From an uncultured Clostridia bacterium (lineage in GTDB: Bacteria > Bacillota > Clostridia > Oscillospirales > Oscillospiraceae): 23,928 nucleotides of DNA. The translations under genes were made by a program, and so were the position numbers. Of the stretch, positions 7,662 to 15,921 are shown in pieces; within the stretch, counting starts at the first letter, position 1, and each line of letters starts with the position of its first letter. The notes beneath the pieces are model-generated. The model was given only the letters and a program-made list of their open reading frames with translations, did not search any database and had not been told where the DNA came from. The DNA is taken from the NCBI GenBank assembly GCA_937915065.1, contig CALDMR010000071.1, positions 1 to 23,928 of the forward strand. The letters are read 5' to 3'.

Positions 7662-9608
7662 TTAATAGTCCAGGTTCACCGCATAACGGGCGTTCTTTTC
7701 GATAAATTCCTTGCGGGGCTCCACCTTTTCGCCCATGAGGACGGTAAAGGTTTTGTCGGCGGCCACGGCGTCGTCCAGGGTGATGCGGCGCAGGGTGCGC
7801 TTTTCCGGGTCCATGGTGGTTTCCCACAGCTCTTGGGGGTTCATTTCACCCAGACCTTTGAAGCGGTTGATGTCGATTTTCACATTGGGATTGCCGGCGC
7901 GCATTTCCGCGGAAATGGCATCCCGCTCTTCGTCGGAAAAGGCCACCCGGGTGGTTTTGCCCCGGCTGAGCTTATACAGGGGGGGCACGGCGGAATAAAC
8001 ATAGCCCTGCTCGATCATGGGCCGCATGAAGCGGAAGAAGAAGGTGAGCAGCAGGGTGCGGATATGGGAACCGTCCACATCGGCATCGGCCATGATGATG
8101 ATTTTGTGATAGCGGAGCTTATCGGCGTCGAACTCCTCGCCGATACCGGCGCCCAGGGCGGTGATCACGGGCTGCAGCTTGTCGTTGCCGTAAACCTTGT
8201 CCGCCCGGGCCTTTTCCACGTTCAGCATCTTGCCCCACAGGGGAAGGATGGCCTGGAACCGGGAGTCCCGGCCCTGGGTGGCGGAGCCGCCTGCGGAGTC
8301 GCCCTCCACGATGTAAATTTCCGTCAGTTCGGGGTTATTTTCATTGCAGTCCCGCAGCTTGTCGGGCATGGCCGCGCCGCCCAGGGCGGTCTTGCGGCGG
8401 ATGGATTCCCGGGCCTTCCGGGCCGCTTCCCGGGCGCGGTTGGCCGTCAGGGCCTTGTCCAGGATCGTGCGGCCCACGGCGGGGTTCTCTTCCAGGAAGA
8501 TCTCCAGCTTTTCCGACACGATGTTGTCCACCAGGGTGCGGATCTCGCTGTTGCCCAGCTTGGCCTTGGTCTGGCCCTCGAACTGGGCCTCCGTCAGCTT
8601 CACGGAGATGATGCAGGTCAATCCCTCGCGGCAGTCGTCGCCGGAGACCTTTTCGTCCTCCTTCAGCAGCTTCATGCGCTGGCCGTATTTGTTCAGCACC
8701 CGGGTCAGGGCCTTTTTGAAGCCCTCCTCGTGCATGCCGCCCTCGGGCGTGTGGATATTGTTGGCAAAGGAAAGGATGGTTTCGCTGTAGCCGTCGTTAT
8801 ACTGCATGGCCACCTCTGCCATGGAATCCTCCCGGCTGCCGGCCATATAGATCACATCGCTGTGCAGCACATCCTTGCTGCCGTTGAGATAGGTGACAAA
8901 CTCCCGGATGCCGCCCTCGTAGCACATTTCGTCGCTCTGTTCCTTCCCGGGGCGCAGATCCACGGTGCGGATGCGCAGTCCCGCGTTCAGGAAAGCCTGC
9001 TCCCGCATGCGGGTGTGGAGCACGTCGTAATCGTATTCCAGCTCTTCAAACATCTCCGGGTCGGGCTTGAAGGTCACGGTGGTTCCGGTGCGGTCTGTGG
9101 CGCCGGTGATGGTCATTTCCTCCACAATATGGCCCCGGGAGAACTTCATGTGGTGGATCTTGCCGTCCTTATGGACGTCCACTTCCAGCCACTCGCTCAG
9201 GGCGTTGACCACGGAGGCGCCCACGCCGTGGAGGCCGCCGGATACTTTATATCCGCCGCCGCCGAATTTGCCGCCGGCGTGGAGCACGGTGAACACCACT
9301 TCCAGGGCGGGCCGGCCCGTCTGGGCCTGGATGTCCACGGGGATGCCGCGGCCGTTGTCGGTCACGGTGATGGTGTTCCCGTCGTTGATCTGCACGGTGA
9401 TCTCCGTGCAGTGGCCCGCCAGGGCCTCGTCGATGGAGTTGTCCACGATCTCGTAAACCAGATGGTGCAGGCCGCTTTTCGAGGTGGAGCCGATGTACAT
9501 GCCGGGCCGCTTGCGCACGGCCTCCAGTCCCTCCAGCACCTGAATTTCAGAAGCGTCGTACTCGTTTTCACCGCCAACGCCGTAAATCTCTTCTCTTTCT
9601 TCGTCCAT
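7662..9608 (-). CDS. gyrB: DNA gyrase subunit B
   Basis: This 648-residue protein is the ATPase subunit of gyrase. The GHKL ATPase domain shows EIVDNSIDEALAGH, DNGRGIPV and the lid GGLHGVGASVVNAL. The Toprim domain carries EGDSAGGSA and the metal-binding DADVDGSH. The C-terminus ends in the usual RRxxIEKNARYAVNLD-type sequence. Length matches Firmicutes GyrB of about 640 residues. The ATG at 9608 follows GGGAGG. It lies between remB and gyrA, the standard position in the dnaA-gyrA cluster. Confidence 0.97.
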   Translation of the reverse strand: MDEEREEIYGVGGENEYDASEIQVLEGLEAVRKRPGMYIGSTSKSGLHHLVYEIVDNSIDEALAGHCTEITVQINDGNTITVTDNGRGIPVDIQAQTGRPALEVVFTVLHAGGKFGGGGYKVSGGLHGVGASVVNALSEWLEVDVHKDGKIHHMKFSRGHIVEEMTITGATDRTGTTVTFKPDPEMFEELEYDYDVLHTRMREQAFLNAGLRIRTVDLRPGKEQSDEMCYEGGIREFVTYLNGSKDVLHSDVIYMAGSREDSMAEVAMQYNDGYSETILSFANNIHTPEGGMHEEGFKKALTRVLNKYGQRMKLLKEDEKVSGDDCREGLTCIISVKLTEAQFEGQTKAKLGNSEIRTLVDNIVSEKLEIFLEENPAVGRTILDKALTANRAREAARKARESIRRKTALGGAAMPDKLRDCNENNPELTEIYIVEGDSAGGSATQGRDSRFQAILPLWGKMLNVEKARADKVYGNDKLQPVITALGAGIGEEFDADKLRYHKIIIMADADVDGSHIRTLLLTFFFRFMRPMIEQGYVYSAVPPLYKLSRGKTTRVAFSDEERDAISAEMRAGNPNVKIDINRFKGLGEMNPQELWETTMDPEKRTLRRITLDDAVAADKTFTVLMGEKVEPRKEFIEKNARYAVNLDY

Positions 9609-9838
9609 TTCGGAACCTCCCTTACCTGTTCTTGTCCTTTCAGACGAAAAACTTTTTTGAATCGTAAAAAAGCCCGGCAGCGTGCGCGCCTCCAGGCGCG
9701 CGCAAATAAAATCCGTTTTTCCGGGAACATCCGCCCCGGAAAAAACGCTGCCCAGTCTGCAAACCGGCCCCCGCCCCGCGGGCTGGGGCCCACTGCATCC
9801 TGCTGAAAAAGGAACAGCATCCCTTTTTCAATGGGCTT
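9609..9838. other. remB-gyrB intergenic region with several hairpins
   Basis: The 230-base gap contains GCGCGCC/GGCGCGC (9684-9701), TTTTTCCGGG/CCCGGAAAAA (9716-9744) and GAAAAAGG/CCCTTTTTC near 9802-9826. The last may act as a weak terminator after remB on the minus strand. No clear gyrB promoter or gene is visible. Confidence 0.45.
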
Positions 9839-10138
9839 TCAAATCTGTTCGCTCTCCCCCCGCCGCAGCAGGGTCTGGGCCGAGAGCTGGGTCATATAAA
9901 TCACGGCGTCTGGAGCATGCTCCATGCGTCTGCGCCGTTTTTCCCGAATTTTTCTTTTTTCGCTGCACACTACCAGTGCCCGGGGCAGATCGTCCCCCAC
10001 AGGGGCCACGATCCCGGCCCGTTCGCAAACGGCCAGGCTTTTCCGGGTCCTGTGGGACCAGGTGGCGTTGTCCATATCAAAGATCCCCACGATGTCCTTC
10101 CGGCGGGCCACCGCGCCGGGACCGATGGAAACGTACAT
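9839..10138 (-). CDS. remB: RemB/YaaB-like extracellular matrix regulator (DUF370)
   Basis: This 99-residue protein begins MYVSIGPGAVARRKDIVGIFDMD, the typical opening of the DUF370/RemB family, whose Bacillus member yaaB lies between recF and gyrB exactly as here. In Bacillus, RemA and RemB activate matrix genes; other members bind DNA as multimers. The C-terminal half is basic (KRKIREKRRRR) and longer than the shortest family members. The ATG at 10138 follows AAGGAGG and is 15 bases after the recF stop codon. The family is well supported by motif and synteny; the regulatory role in this organism is inferred. Confidence 0.85.
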   Translation of the reverse strand: MYVSIGPGAVARRKDIVGIFDMDNATWSHRTRKSLAVCERAGIVAPVGDDLPRALVVCSEKRKIREKRRRRMEHAPDAVIYMTQLSAQTLLRRGESEQI

Positions 10139-10153
10139 CCAAGGCCTCCTTTT

Positions 10154-11254
10154 TTACTGCACCGCGCCCTGGCGGATGTGAAAGACCTTGCCCTTCAGCA
10201 GCTCCGCCAGCCGGTCGTCCTCGCAGCAGGTGATGAACACCTGCCCGCCCTGGATGCGGTTCAGCACAAATTCCTGCCGCCGGGGGTCCAGCTCGGACAG
10301 CACATCGTCCAGCAGCAGCACGGGGTATTCCCCGATCACATTTTTATAGATCTCCCGCTCCGCCAGCTTCATGGCCAGGGCCGCCGTGCGGGTCTGCCCC
10401 TGGGAGGAGTAGGCTTTGGCGCTGATGCCGTCGATGCACACGCCGATGTCGTCCTTATGGGGGCCGGACAGGCAAAGCCGGGCGGCCCATTCGGCCCGGG
10501 CGTGCTCCGCCTGGTGCTCCCTCAGCTGTTCAAAAATGGTTTCCGTGGAAGCCAGGGGATCGGTCACGGTTTTCACCGTTTCATAAGTCAGGGACAGGCG
10601 CTCCCGCCCGCCGCTGCACTCGCTGTGGTTGGCGGCCGCATACTCCGCCAGCCGCTGCACGAACTGGGCCCGGCACCGGATCACGGCCGCGCCGTACAGG
10701 GCCATCTGATGATCAAATTCCGGCAGGGCCTGCAGCAGATCCGGGTGCTCCTCGCTGTCCCGCAGGATGCGGGTTTTGCTTTCATAGGCCCGCTGGTACT
10801 TGCCCAGGGCCTCGGCATAGCGGGGGCGGAGCTGGCACAGGGCCGTGTCCATAAATTTCCGCCGGGCGGCGGCCCCCTCCCGGATCAGAAACAGATCCTC
10901 GGGGCAGAAGTAAACGGTGTGGAGCACACCGTTTTGTCCGATTTTTTTCTGGCTCACGCCGTTGACCGTCACTTTTTTCTGCCGGCCGTGGCGGAGCACC
11001 GTTTCCAGGGTGAACTCCCGCTCCCGGGAAAACACCCTGGCCCGCAGGCCTGCCATGTCCGCGCCGAAGCGGATCATCTCCCTGTCCGACCGGGTGCGGG
11101 GCGACTTCCCCGTGGCCAGGCAGAGCAGGGCTTCCAGCAAATTGGTCTTGCCCTGGGCGTTTTCGCCGAAGATCACATTGCACCTGGGGTCAAAGGAAAA
11201 ATGCTCCGATTCATAGTTGCGGAACTGGGTCAGTTCCAGGGCGTCGATCCTCAT
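10154..11254 (-). CDS. recF: DNA replication and repair protein RecF
   Basis: This 366-residue SMC-like ATPase loads RecA at gaps and stalled forks with RecO and RecR. Walker A is GENAQGKT at residues 30-37, the ABC-type signature region is SSQGQTRT, and Walker B is PVLLLDDVLSELD near the C-terminus. The start MRIDALELTQFRNY at 11254 is chosen over an upstream in-frame ATG because it matches the family start and overlaps the yaaA stop as ATGA, implying translational coupling. Length is normal. Confidence 0.95.
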   Translation of the reverse strand: MRIDALELTQFRNYESEHFSFDPRCNVIFGENAQGKTNLLEALLCLATGKSPRTRSDREMIRFGADMAGLRARVFSREREFTLETVLRHGRQKKVTVNGVSQKKIGQNGVLHTVYFCPEDLFLIREGAAARRKFMDTALCQLRPRYAEALGKYQRAYESKTRILRDSEEHPDLLQALPEFDHQMALYGAAVIRCRAQFVQRLAEYAAANHSECSGGRERLSLTYETVKTVTDPLASTETIFEQLREHQAEHARAEWAARLCLSGPHKDDIGVCIDGISAKAYSSQGQTRTAALAMKLAEREIYKNVIGEYPVLLLDDVLSELDPRRQEFVLNRIQGGQVFITCCEDDRLAELLKGKVFHIRQGAVQ

Positions 11255-11466
11255 GGAGCGCCGGCCACCGTCCACTCCCGGCCGGCAAAGGCCACCACAT
11301 CGCCGGGGCGCAGCTTTTTGCCCCGCATGGTGCACACGGCGCCGTTCACCGACACCTGTCCGTCCTGGATGACAATTTTTCCTTCTCCGCCGGACATGAC
11401 CGCATGGGTCAGCTTCAGCAGATCCTGCAATTTGATAAATTCCGTATGAATTGTAATCGTTTCCAT
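11251..11466 (-). CDS. yaaA: S4-domain RNA-binding protein YaaA
   Basis: This 71-residue protein is a single S4-like RNA-binding domain: METITIHTEFIKLQDLLKLT at the N-terminus and the conserved VSVNGAVCTMRGKKLRPGD turn. The start at 11466 follows AAGGAG. A longer in-frame start at 11532 has no ribosome site and would add an unrelated tail. It lies between dnaN and recF as in most Firmicutes. The cellular role is not well defined; ribosome association is inferred from the S4 fold. Confidence 0.93.
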   Translation of the reverse strand: METITIHTEFIKLQDLLKLTHAVMSGGEGKIVIQDGQVSVNGAVCTMRGKKLRPGDVVAFAGREWTVAGAP

Positions 11467-11601
11467 AAAACTCCTTGGTTTGATACCGTCATTAAAACTC
11501 TGTGCAGCGCAGGGCATAAGCCTGCCCAGCACACCACTGCCGCCACCGCCGCGGAAGGGCGGGGGGATCTGAAGGGGGGACGCAGCGCGCTCCGCCCCCG
11601 C

Positions 11602-12720
11602 TCACATATCCGCAGCTTTCAGCCGCACCGGCAGAACCATGTACAAAAAGTTTTCCTCCCCCTCGGTGGGCACGATGATGGCGGGGGTGATGCCCGTGTT
11701 CAGCTCCACGCGGACTTCGTCGGCGGGAGCATAGCGCAGGGCGTCCATCAGATAGCGGTTGTTGAAGCCGATCTCCAGATCGTTGCCGTTGCCGGCGATA
11801 GGGCAGGTGTCCTTGGCGTCGCCGTTGCCCGTTTTGGCAGACAGCTTCACCTGGCCGTCGCCGAAAATGCAGCGGATGGGGCTCTTCATTTTATCGGAGA
11901 TCACCACGCTGACGCGGTCGATGCTGTTGATCAGGGCCCGTTTGTCGGCGGTGAGGATGATGGGGTTGCGGCGGGGGATCGCATTTTTATAATCCAGGAA
12001 ATCGCCCTCCAGCCGGCGGCAGATCAGCTGGGTGCCGCCCACCTCGAACTGGATATGGCGGGAGCCGAGAATGATCATGGCGCCGTCGTCGCAGTCTGTG
12101 CAGACTTTTTCCACCTCGTTCAGGGCGGAGCCGGGGGCCACAAAGGAGAAGGAGCCGCCTTCCAGCTTGTCGTACTGCTCCCGGCGCAGGGCCAGGCGGA
12201 ATCCGTCCACGGAAACCACCGTCAGCATGCCGGCGCCGATCTCAAACAGGGAGCCGGTGTGTACGATGCGGCTTTCGTTGGTGGACACGGCAAAGGAGGT
12301 GCCGTTGATCATGGTTTTCAGCACGCTCTGCTTCACGGTGCAGATATAATCGTCCTCCACGTCGGGCAGCTCCGGGAAGTCAGCGGCGTTTAGGCCCAGG
12401 ATGTGGAAATCTGCGTCGCCGCAGGTAACGGAGACCATCAGCTTGTCGTCGGCGCTGAAAACGATCACATCATCGGGCATTTTGCGGATAATATCGCCGA
12501 AAAGCCGGGCGTTCAGCACCAGTTCGCCCTCTTCTATAATGTTGGCGGGGAAGCGGGAGCGGATGCCCAGCTGCATATTGTAGCCGCTGACGATGAGATA
12601 GCCGTGGCGGGCTTCCAGCAGCAGGCCCTCCAGGGCGGGAATGGAACTTTTGGAAGCCACTGCCCGGGAGGCGGTGTTGATGGCCGCCTGCAGCAAAGCT
12701 TTTTCGCAGGAAAATTTCAT
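11602..12720 (-). CDS. dnaN: DNA polymerase III sliding clamp (beta subunit)
   Basis: This 372-residue protein forms the ring-shaped dimer that tethers DNA polymerase III to DNA. The start MKFSCEKALLQAAINTASRA at 12720 is the normal beta-clamp N-terminus, eight bases after AGAAGG; an extra 22-residue upstream extension is rejected. The C-terminus ends in the standard EGEENFLYMVLPVRL pattern. It follows dnaA, with the DnaA-box cluster in the gap between them. Confidence 0.96.
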   Translation of the reverse strand: MKFSCEKALLQAAINTASRAVASKSSIPALEGLLLEARHGYLIVSGYNMQLGIRSRFPANIIEEGELVLNARLFGDIIRKMPDDVIVFSADDKLMVSVTCGDADFHILGLNAADFPELPDVEDDYICTVKQSVLKTMINGTSFAVSTNESRIVHTGSLFEIGAGMLTVVSVDGFRLALRREQYDKLEGGSFSFVAPGSALNEVEKVCTDCDDGAMIILGSRHIQFEVGGTQLICRRLEGDFLDYKNAIPRRNPIILTADKRALINSIDRVSVVISDKMKSPIRCIFGDGQVKLSAKTGNGDAKDTCPIAGNGNDLEIGFNNRYLMDALRYAPADEVRVELNTGITPAIIVPTEGEENFLYMVLPVRLKAADM

Positions 12721-13004
12721 GGGAATACCTTCTTTCTGTGGTTCAGGGTGGAAAAAAAGAAAAGATGTTCTTTGTGTGTTTCGCAAAAAACGGCGTTTTT
12801 TGCAAAAGAGAACAGGAAATTTTTTTAGTATCAGCAGTAGGGGGCGAGAAATTGTGGAAAAGCGGAAAAAAGCGGGAAACCGCTAAGAAAAAAGAATCCA
12901 CAGCCCTGTGGAAGATTCAGGACGGTTTTCCACGGGAAATGGCAGGTGGAAAACTTTCCACAATGGTCGCAAATTTTTCCACGGGAAATGTGGAAAAAAG
13001 GCGG
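12721..13004. other. oriC: Replication origin (oriC) between dnaA and dnaN
   Basis: Within 12853-12997 lie eight DnaA-box-like 9-mers: two perfect TTTTCCACA (minus strand, 12853-12861 and 12989-12997), TTTTCCACG at 12926-12934 and 12975-12983, CTTTCCACA at 12954-12962, TTTTCCACC (minus, 12945-12953), TCTTCCACA (minus, 12907-12915) and GAATCCACA at 12894-12902. Next to the box at 12853 come a GC-rich tract and a CTA-type trinucleotide run. A perfect 21-base inverted repeat of A/T-rich arms lies at 12783-12803. The layout matches the incC side of the Bacillus origin. Confidence 0.88.
12818..12861 (-). promoter_or_regulatory. Probable basal unwinding element: DnaA box, GC tract, DnaA-trios
   Basis: Read on the minus strand: TTTTCCACA, seven bases, GCCCC, then CTA-CTG-CTG-ATA-CTA (12826-12840) running into AAAAAAATTT. 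This is the order described for Bacillus, where DnaA loads from double-stranded boxes onto trios to open the helix. Confidence 0.65.
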
Positions 13005-14321
13005 TCAGTTCCGGGAGTTGATATTGGCGGTGATGGACTTGACGGTTTCGGCAAAAGCGGGGCTTTTGTTCATCTGCTTTTCCACCTTTTCGATGGAGTG
13101 CATAACGGTGCTGTGGTCCCTGCCCTCGAACTCCTTGCCGATCTCGGTGAGGGACAGGTTGGTCAGGCGGCGGATGAGATACATGGCCACCTGGCGGGCG
13201 GTGGCGGCTTCCTTGAACCGCTGCTGGCCCCGGAGGACCCGCTCTTCCAGATTATAATACTTGCTGATCTCGGAAATGATGAGATTGGCGGAGGGGACAA
13301 ACTCGTTGTCCTTTTTCAGCATATCGCGGACGGCCCGGGCGGTGCTTTCCTCGTCGATATCGGTGCCCAGCAGCTCCCGATAAGCCAGGATCTTTTTCAC
13401 GGTGCCCTCGATCTGGCGGACGTTGGCCGTCACATTCTCGGCAATATAGGTGCAGATGGAATCGGGCAGGGGCGTGCCCAGCTGGGTGGCCTTGTTTTTG
13501 ATGATGGCCATGCGGGTTTCGTAGTCCGGCGGCTGGATGTCCGCCAGCAGGCCCCACTCGAAGCGGGTTTTCAGCCGGTCTTCCAGGGCGGTCATTTCCT
13601 TGGGCGGCCGGTCGGAGGTCAGCACGATCTGGCGGCGGGCCTCGTACAGGGTGTTGAAGGTATGGAAGAACTCCTCCTGGGTTTCCTTTTTGCCGGCAAT
13701 GAACTGCACGTCGTCCACCAGGAGGATATCGGCGTCTCTGTATTTATTGTGGAACTCCAGCTGCTTGCCCTCGCGGATGGCCTGGATCAGGGCGTTGGTA
13801 AAGTCGTCGCCCTTGATGTATACGATTTTGGCGCCGGGATTATGCTGGCGGATGCTGTGGGCGATGGCGTAGATCAGGTGGGTTTTACCCAGGCCGCTGT
13901 CGCCGTAGATCAGCAGGGGGTTGTAGGATTCCGCCGGCGCGTCGGCCACGGCCCGGGCCGCGGCATGGGCCAGCTGGTTGGATTTGCCCACCACGAAGTT
14001 TTCAAAGGTGAACTCGCCGGATTCGATCAGGGACGTGGGCTTGGCCACGATGCCCTTGCAGTAGGAGGTGTAGTCCTCGTCGCCCAGCAGGCGCACCTGA
14101 AAATCTGCGGAAAAGATATCCTTCAGCGCGGCCTGGATATTTCCGAGGAAACGCTGCTCGATGGTGCTGCGCTTAAAGTCGGAGGGGCAGTGCAGGATAA
14201 ACACGTCCTTCTCCAGGCCGGCGGCGGTCACGTCGTCAAACCAGGTGGCAATGGTGGTGTCCGACAGCTCGCCGCGCATCCGCTCCAGAATATTCTCCCA
14301 GATATCGGCAATAGAATTCAT
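13005..14321 (-). CDS. dnaA: Chromosomal replication initiator protein DnaA
   Basis: This 438-residue protein binds DnaA boxes and opens the origin. Domain I is at the N-terminus (MNSIADIWENILERM); the AAA+ domain has Walker A GDSGLGKT at about 140-147 and Walker B LLVDD at about 200-204; and the C-terminal domain IV carries the DNA-binding signature GRDHSTVMHSIEKV. The start at 14321 fits the family and follows AAGGAG at a rather long spacing; upstream in-frame ATGs at 14345 and 14423 add non-conserved residues. Candidate DnaA boxes lie just past its stop codon. Confidence 0.97.
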   Translation of the reverse strand: MNSIADIWENILERMRGELSDTTIATWFDDVTAAGLEKDVFILHCPSDFKRSTIEQRFLGNIQAALKDIFSADFQVRLLGDEDYTSYCKGIVAKPTSLIESGEFTFENFVVGKSNQLAHAAARAVADAPAESYNPLLIYGDSGLGKTHLIYAIAHSIRQHNPGAKIVYIKGDDFTNALIQAIREGKQLEFHNKYRDADILLVDDVQFIAGKKETQEEFFHTFNTLYEARRQIVLTSDRPPKEMTALEDRLKTRFEWGLLADIQPPDYETRMAIIKNKATQLGTPLPDSICTYIAENVTANVRQIEGTVKKILAYRELLGTDIDEESTARAVRDMLKKDNEFVPSANLIISEISKYYNLEERVLRGQQRFKEAATARQVAMYLIRRLTNLSLTEIGKEFEGRDHSTVMHSIEKVEKQMNKSPAFAETVKSITANINSRN

Positions 14322-14492
14322 AATGTCAGGTTCTCTCCTTTTCATTGAGACTTTATGGAGCGGCGGAAAAAGCCGCTCTACTGAAAGCCGCGCAAAGGGG
14401 TGTTGTTGCACGGATGCGTACAACGCCGCGGCGCATTGGAAAAGGCGTTTTTCCTCGGGAAGGCGGAAAAACGCGAAAAAATGCCATATAAA

Positions 14493-14521
14493 ATTATAGC
14501 AAAATTCGTCGAACCTGTCTA
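14493..14521 (-). promoter_or_regulatory. dnaA promoter
   Basis: The minus strand reads TAGACA (14516-14521), 17 bases, TATAAT (14493-14498), a near-consensus housekeeping promoter about 170 bases before the dnaA start. The 14322-14823 gap otherwise holds AT-rich sequence and the rpmH promoter; I saw no good DnaA box in it. Confidence 0.7.
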
Positions 14522-14676
14522 TACATTATTAAATATATTGTACTGTTTTTTTGCCGCGGAAAGCGTCAATATTTGGTGGGCGGAGAACGGGGGGGAACAA
14601 GATTTGGTGGTTTTTTCCGGAACTGCGGAAAAGTGACAAAATCCAGAAAAAAACCGGGGAAAAGCGAATATTTTCA

Positions 14677-14706
14677 TTGACATTTGCATATTCTTTATAG
14701 TATAAT
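14677..14706 (+). promoter_or_regulatory. rpmH operon promoter
   Basis: Perfect TTGACA (14677-14682) and perfect TATAAT (14701-14706) are separated by 18 bases, a strong sigma-A promoter expected for a ribosomal protein gene. The leader to the rpmH start is about 110 bases. Confidence 0.85.
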
Positions 14707-14823
14707 ACCATCTGCGCATCCATGCGCCTGACTTGTCAACTGCGGGACGGGGGTTTTCTCCGTCCGCCGTCGAGTAAGCGCGGCGAAAGCCGCCGGATCA
14801 AATCTTCAGGAGGTGTATTTTCC

Positions 14824-14961
14824 ATGACAAAGCGTACTTATCAGCCCAAGAAGCTCCATGCATCCAGAGTCCATGGCTTCCGCAAGAGAATGGCAACCGC
14901 CAATGGCCGTAAGGTTCTCGCCCGCCGTCGTGCAAAGGGCCGTCTGGTTCTGAGCAAGTAA
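14824..14961 (+). CDS. rpmH: Ribosomal protein bL34
   Basis: This 45-residue, very basic protein of the large ribosomal subunit shows the family core YQPKK...VHGFRKRMAT.NGRKVLARRRAKGR. The ATG at 14824 lies ten bases after AGGAGG; an upstream in-frame extension is not part of the family. It opens the rightward operon from the origin, the conserved arrangement rpmH-rnpA-yidD-yidC-jag. Confidence 0.97.
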   Translation: MTKRTYQPKKLHASRVHGFRKRMATANGRKVLARRRAKGRLVLSK

Positions 14962-15088
14962 GTTCGGCATGTGCGCAGCACACCGCAAGAAGGATATCTG
15001 ACAGGGACGGTTTTGTTTGTTTCTTTGAAAGCAAAGGAATCGTCCCTTGAAGTGCGCTTGAACGCGCTGGAAAAGGGAGGGAGAAGCC

Positions 15089-15439
15089 GTGAAGCGGTCT
15101 GTGACCCTGAAAGAAAACTATGAATTTCGCCGGCTTTATTCCAAGGGGACTTCCGCTGTGATGCCCTCGCTGGTGATGTACTGCCGGAAAAACGGCCGCG
15201 GCCACAACCGCCTGGGCGTTACCGTCAGCACCAAATTGGGACATGCCGTGGTGCGCAACCGCGCCCGGCGCCGGCTGCGGGAGCTGTTCCGCCTGAGCCA
15301 GGGCCGCATGGCCCAGGGATACGATGTGATCCTGGTGGCCCGGGGCCGCACCGCCCGCATTCCCCACCGCTATCTCCAGCGCGATTACGACGCTGCCGCC
15401 CAAAAGCTGGGGCTGTATCCCGGGGAGGGGCCTGTATGA
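15089..15439 (+). CDS. rnpA: Ribonuclease P protein component
   Basis: This 116-residue basic protein assists the RNase P RNA in removing 5' leaders from tRNA precursors. The family RNR motif is seen as VVRNRARRRLRE, with the N-terminal substrate-leader region LKENYEFRRLYSKG. It begins with GTG at 15089 preceded by GGGAGGG. Its stop overlaps the yidD start as ATGA, indicating coupled translation. Confidence 0.96.
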   Translation: MKRSVTLKENYEFRRLYSKGTSAVMPSLVMYCRKNGRGHNRLGVTVSTKLGHAVVRNRARRRLRELFRLSQGRMAQGYDVILVARGRTARIPHRYLQRDYDAAAQKLGLYPGEGPV

Positions 15440-15645
15440 AACGGATTTTGATGATGCTGGTGAAGTTTTACCGCAAATTCATCTCTCCCATGCGTCAGCC
15501 CTGCTGCCGGTTTATGCCCACCTGTTCCCAGTACGCCCTGGAGGCCCTGGAAAAATACGGCGCTGTGAAGGGCAGCTGGCTGGCCATCAAGCGGATCCTG
15601 CGCTGCAACCCCTTGTGCAAGGGGGGGTACGATCCCGTACCTTGA
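15436..15645 (+). CDS. yidD: Membrane protein insertion efficiency factor YidD
   Basis: This 69-residue protein has the family pattern LVKFYRKFISP, the cysteine motif CRFMPTCSQYA and the terminal RILRCNPLCKGGYDPVP. Family members sit on the inner membrane face and help YidC. The start overlaps rnpA by four bases. Length is typical. Confidence 0.96.
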   Translation: MKRILMMLVKFYRKFISPMRQPCCRFMPTCSQYALEALEKYGAVKGSWLAIKRILRCNPLCKGGYDPVP

Positions 15646-15647
15646 GT

Positions 15648-15890
15648 AAAGAAGGGGCAGGCCCCTTCTTTAGATTATCCCTCGCTTTCGCACGGCGAAA
15701 GCGGCTGCGGCCGCCCCGGCCGCAGGTATCGGTGTCCTGCGCAGGCGCATGTCCTGCTCCGGACAATTTTATTTGTGTGCGCCACTGTGGCGCACAGGTC
15801 GGGGTATTTTTGCCAGGCGCTCACCCCAGGGTGGCTTCTCTTGCCCCTGCGGGGCAATTCACCTGCTGTCCTGACAAAAATCTTTTGGAA
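15648..15890. repeat. Palindrome-rich yidD-yidC intergenic region
   Basis: The 276-base gap holds a chain of hairpins: AAAGAAGGGGC/GCCCCTTCTTT just after yidD (terminator- or processing-like), CTTTCGC/GCGAAAG, CGGCTGCGGCC/GGCCGCAG, GTGCGCCAC/GTGGCGCAC and GCCCC/GGGGC. The part GGGGCAATTCAC resembles a stretch of the element beside lepA. No gene is visible. Such a gap inside a normally tight operon suggests repeat-element insertion. Confidence 0.5.
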
Positions 15891-15921
15891 ATTACAATAA
15901 AATATTGAGAGGAAAAACAGC

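Noticed and set aside
7833..9806. 657-codon open frame on the plus strand
   Set aside because: Antisense to gyrB; shadow composition and no ribosome site.
12738..14348. 536-codon plus-strand frame across oriC and dnaA
   Set aside because: Antisense to dnaA and runs through the DnaA-box cluster; no recognisable protein.
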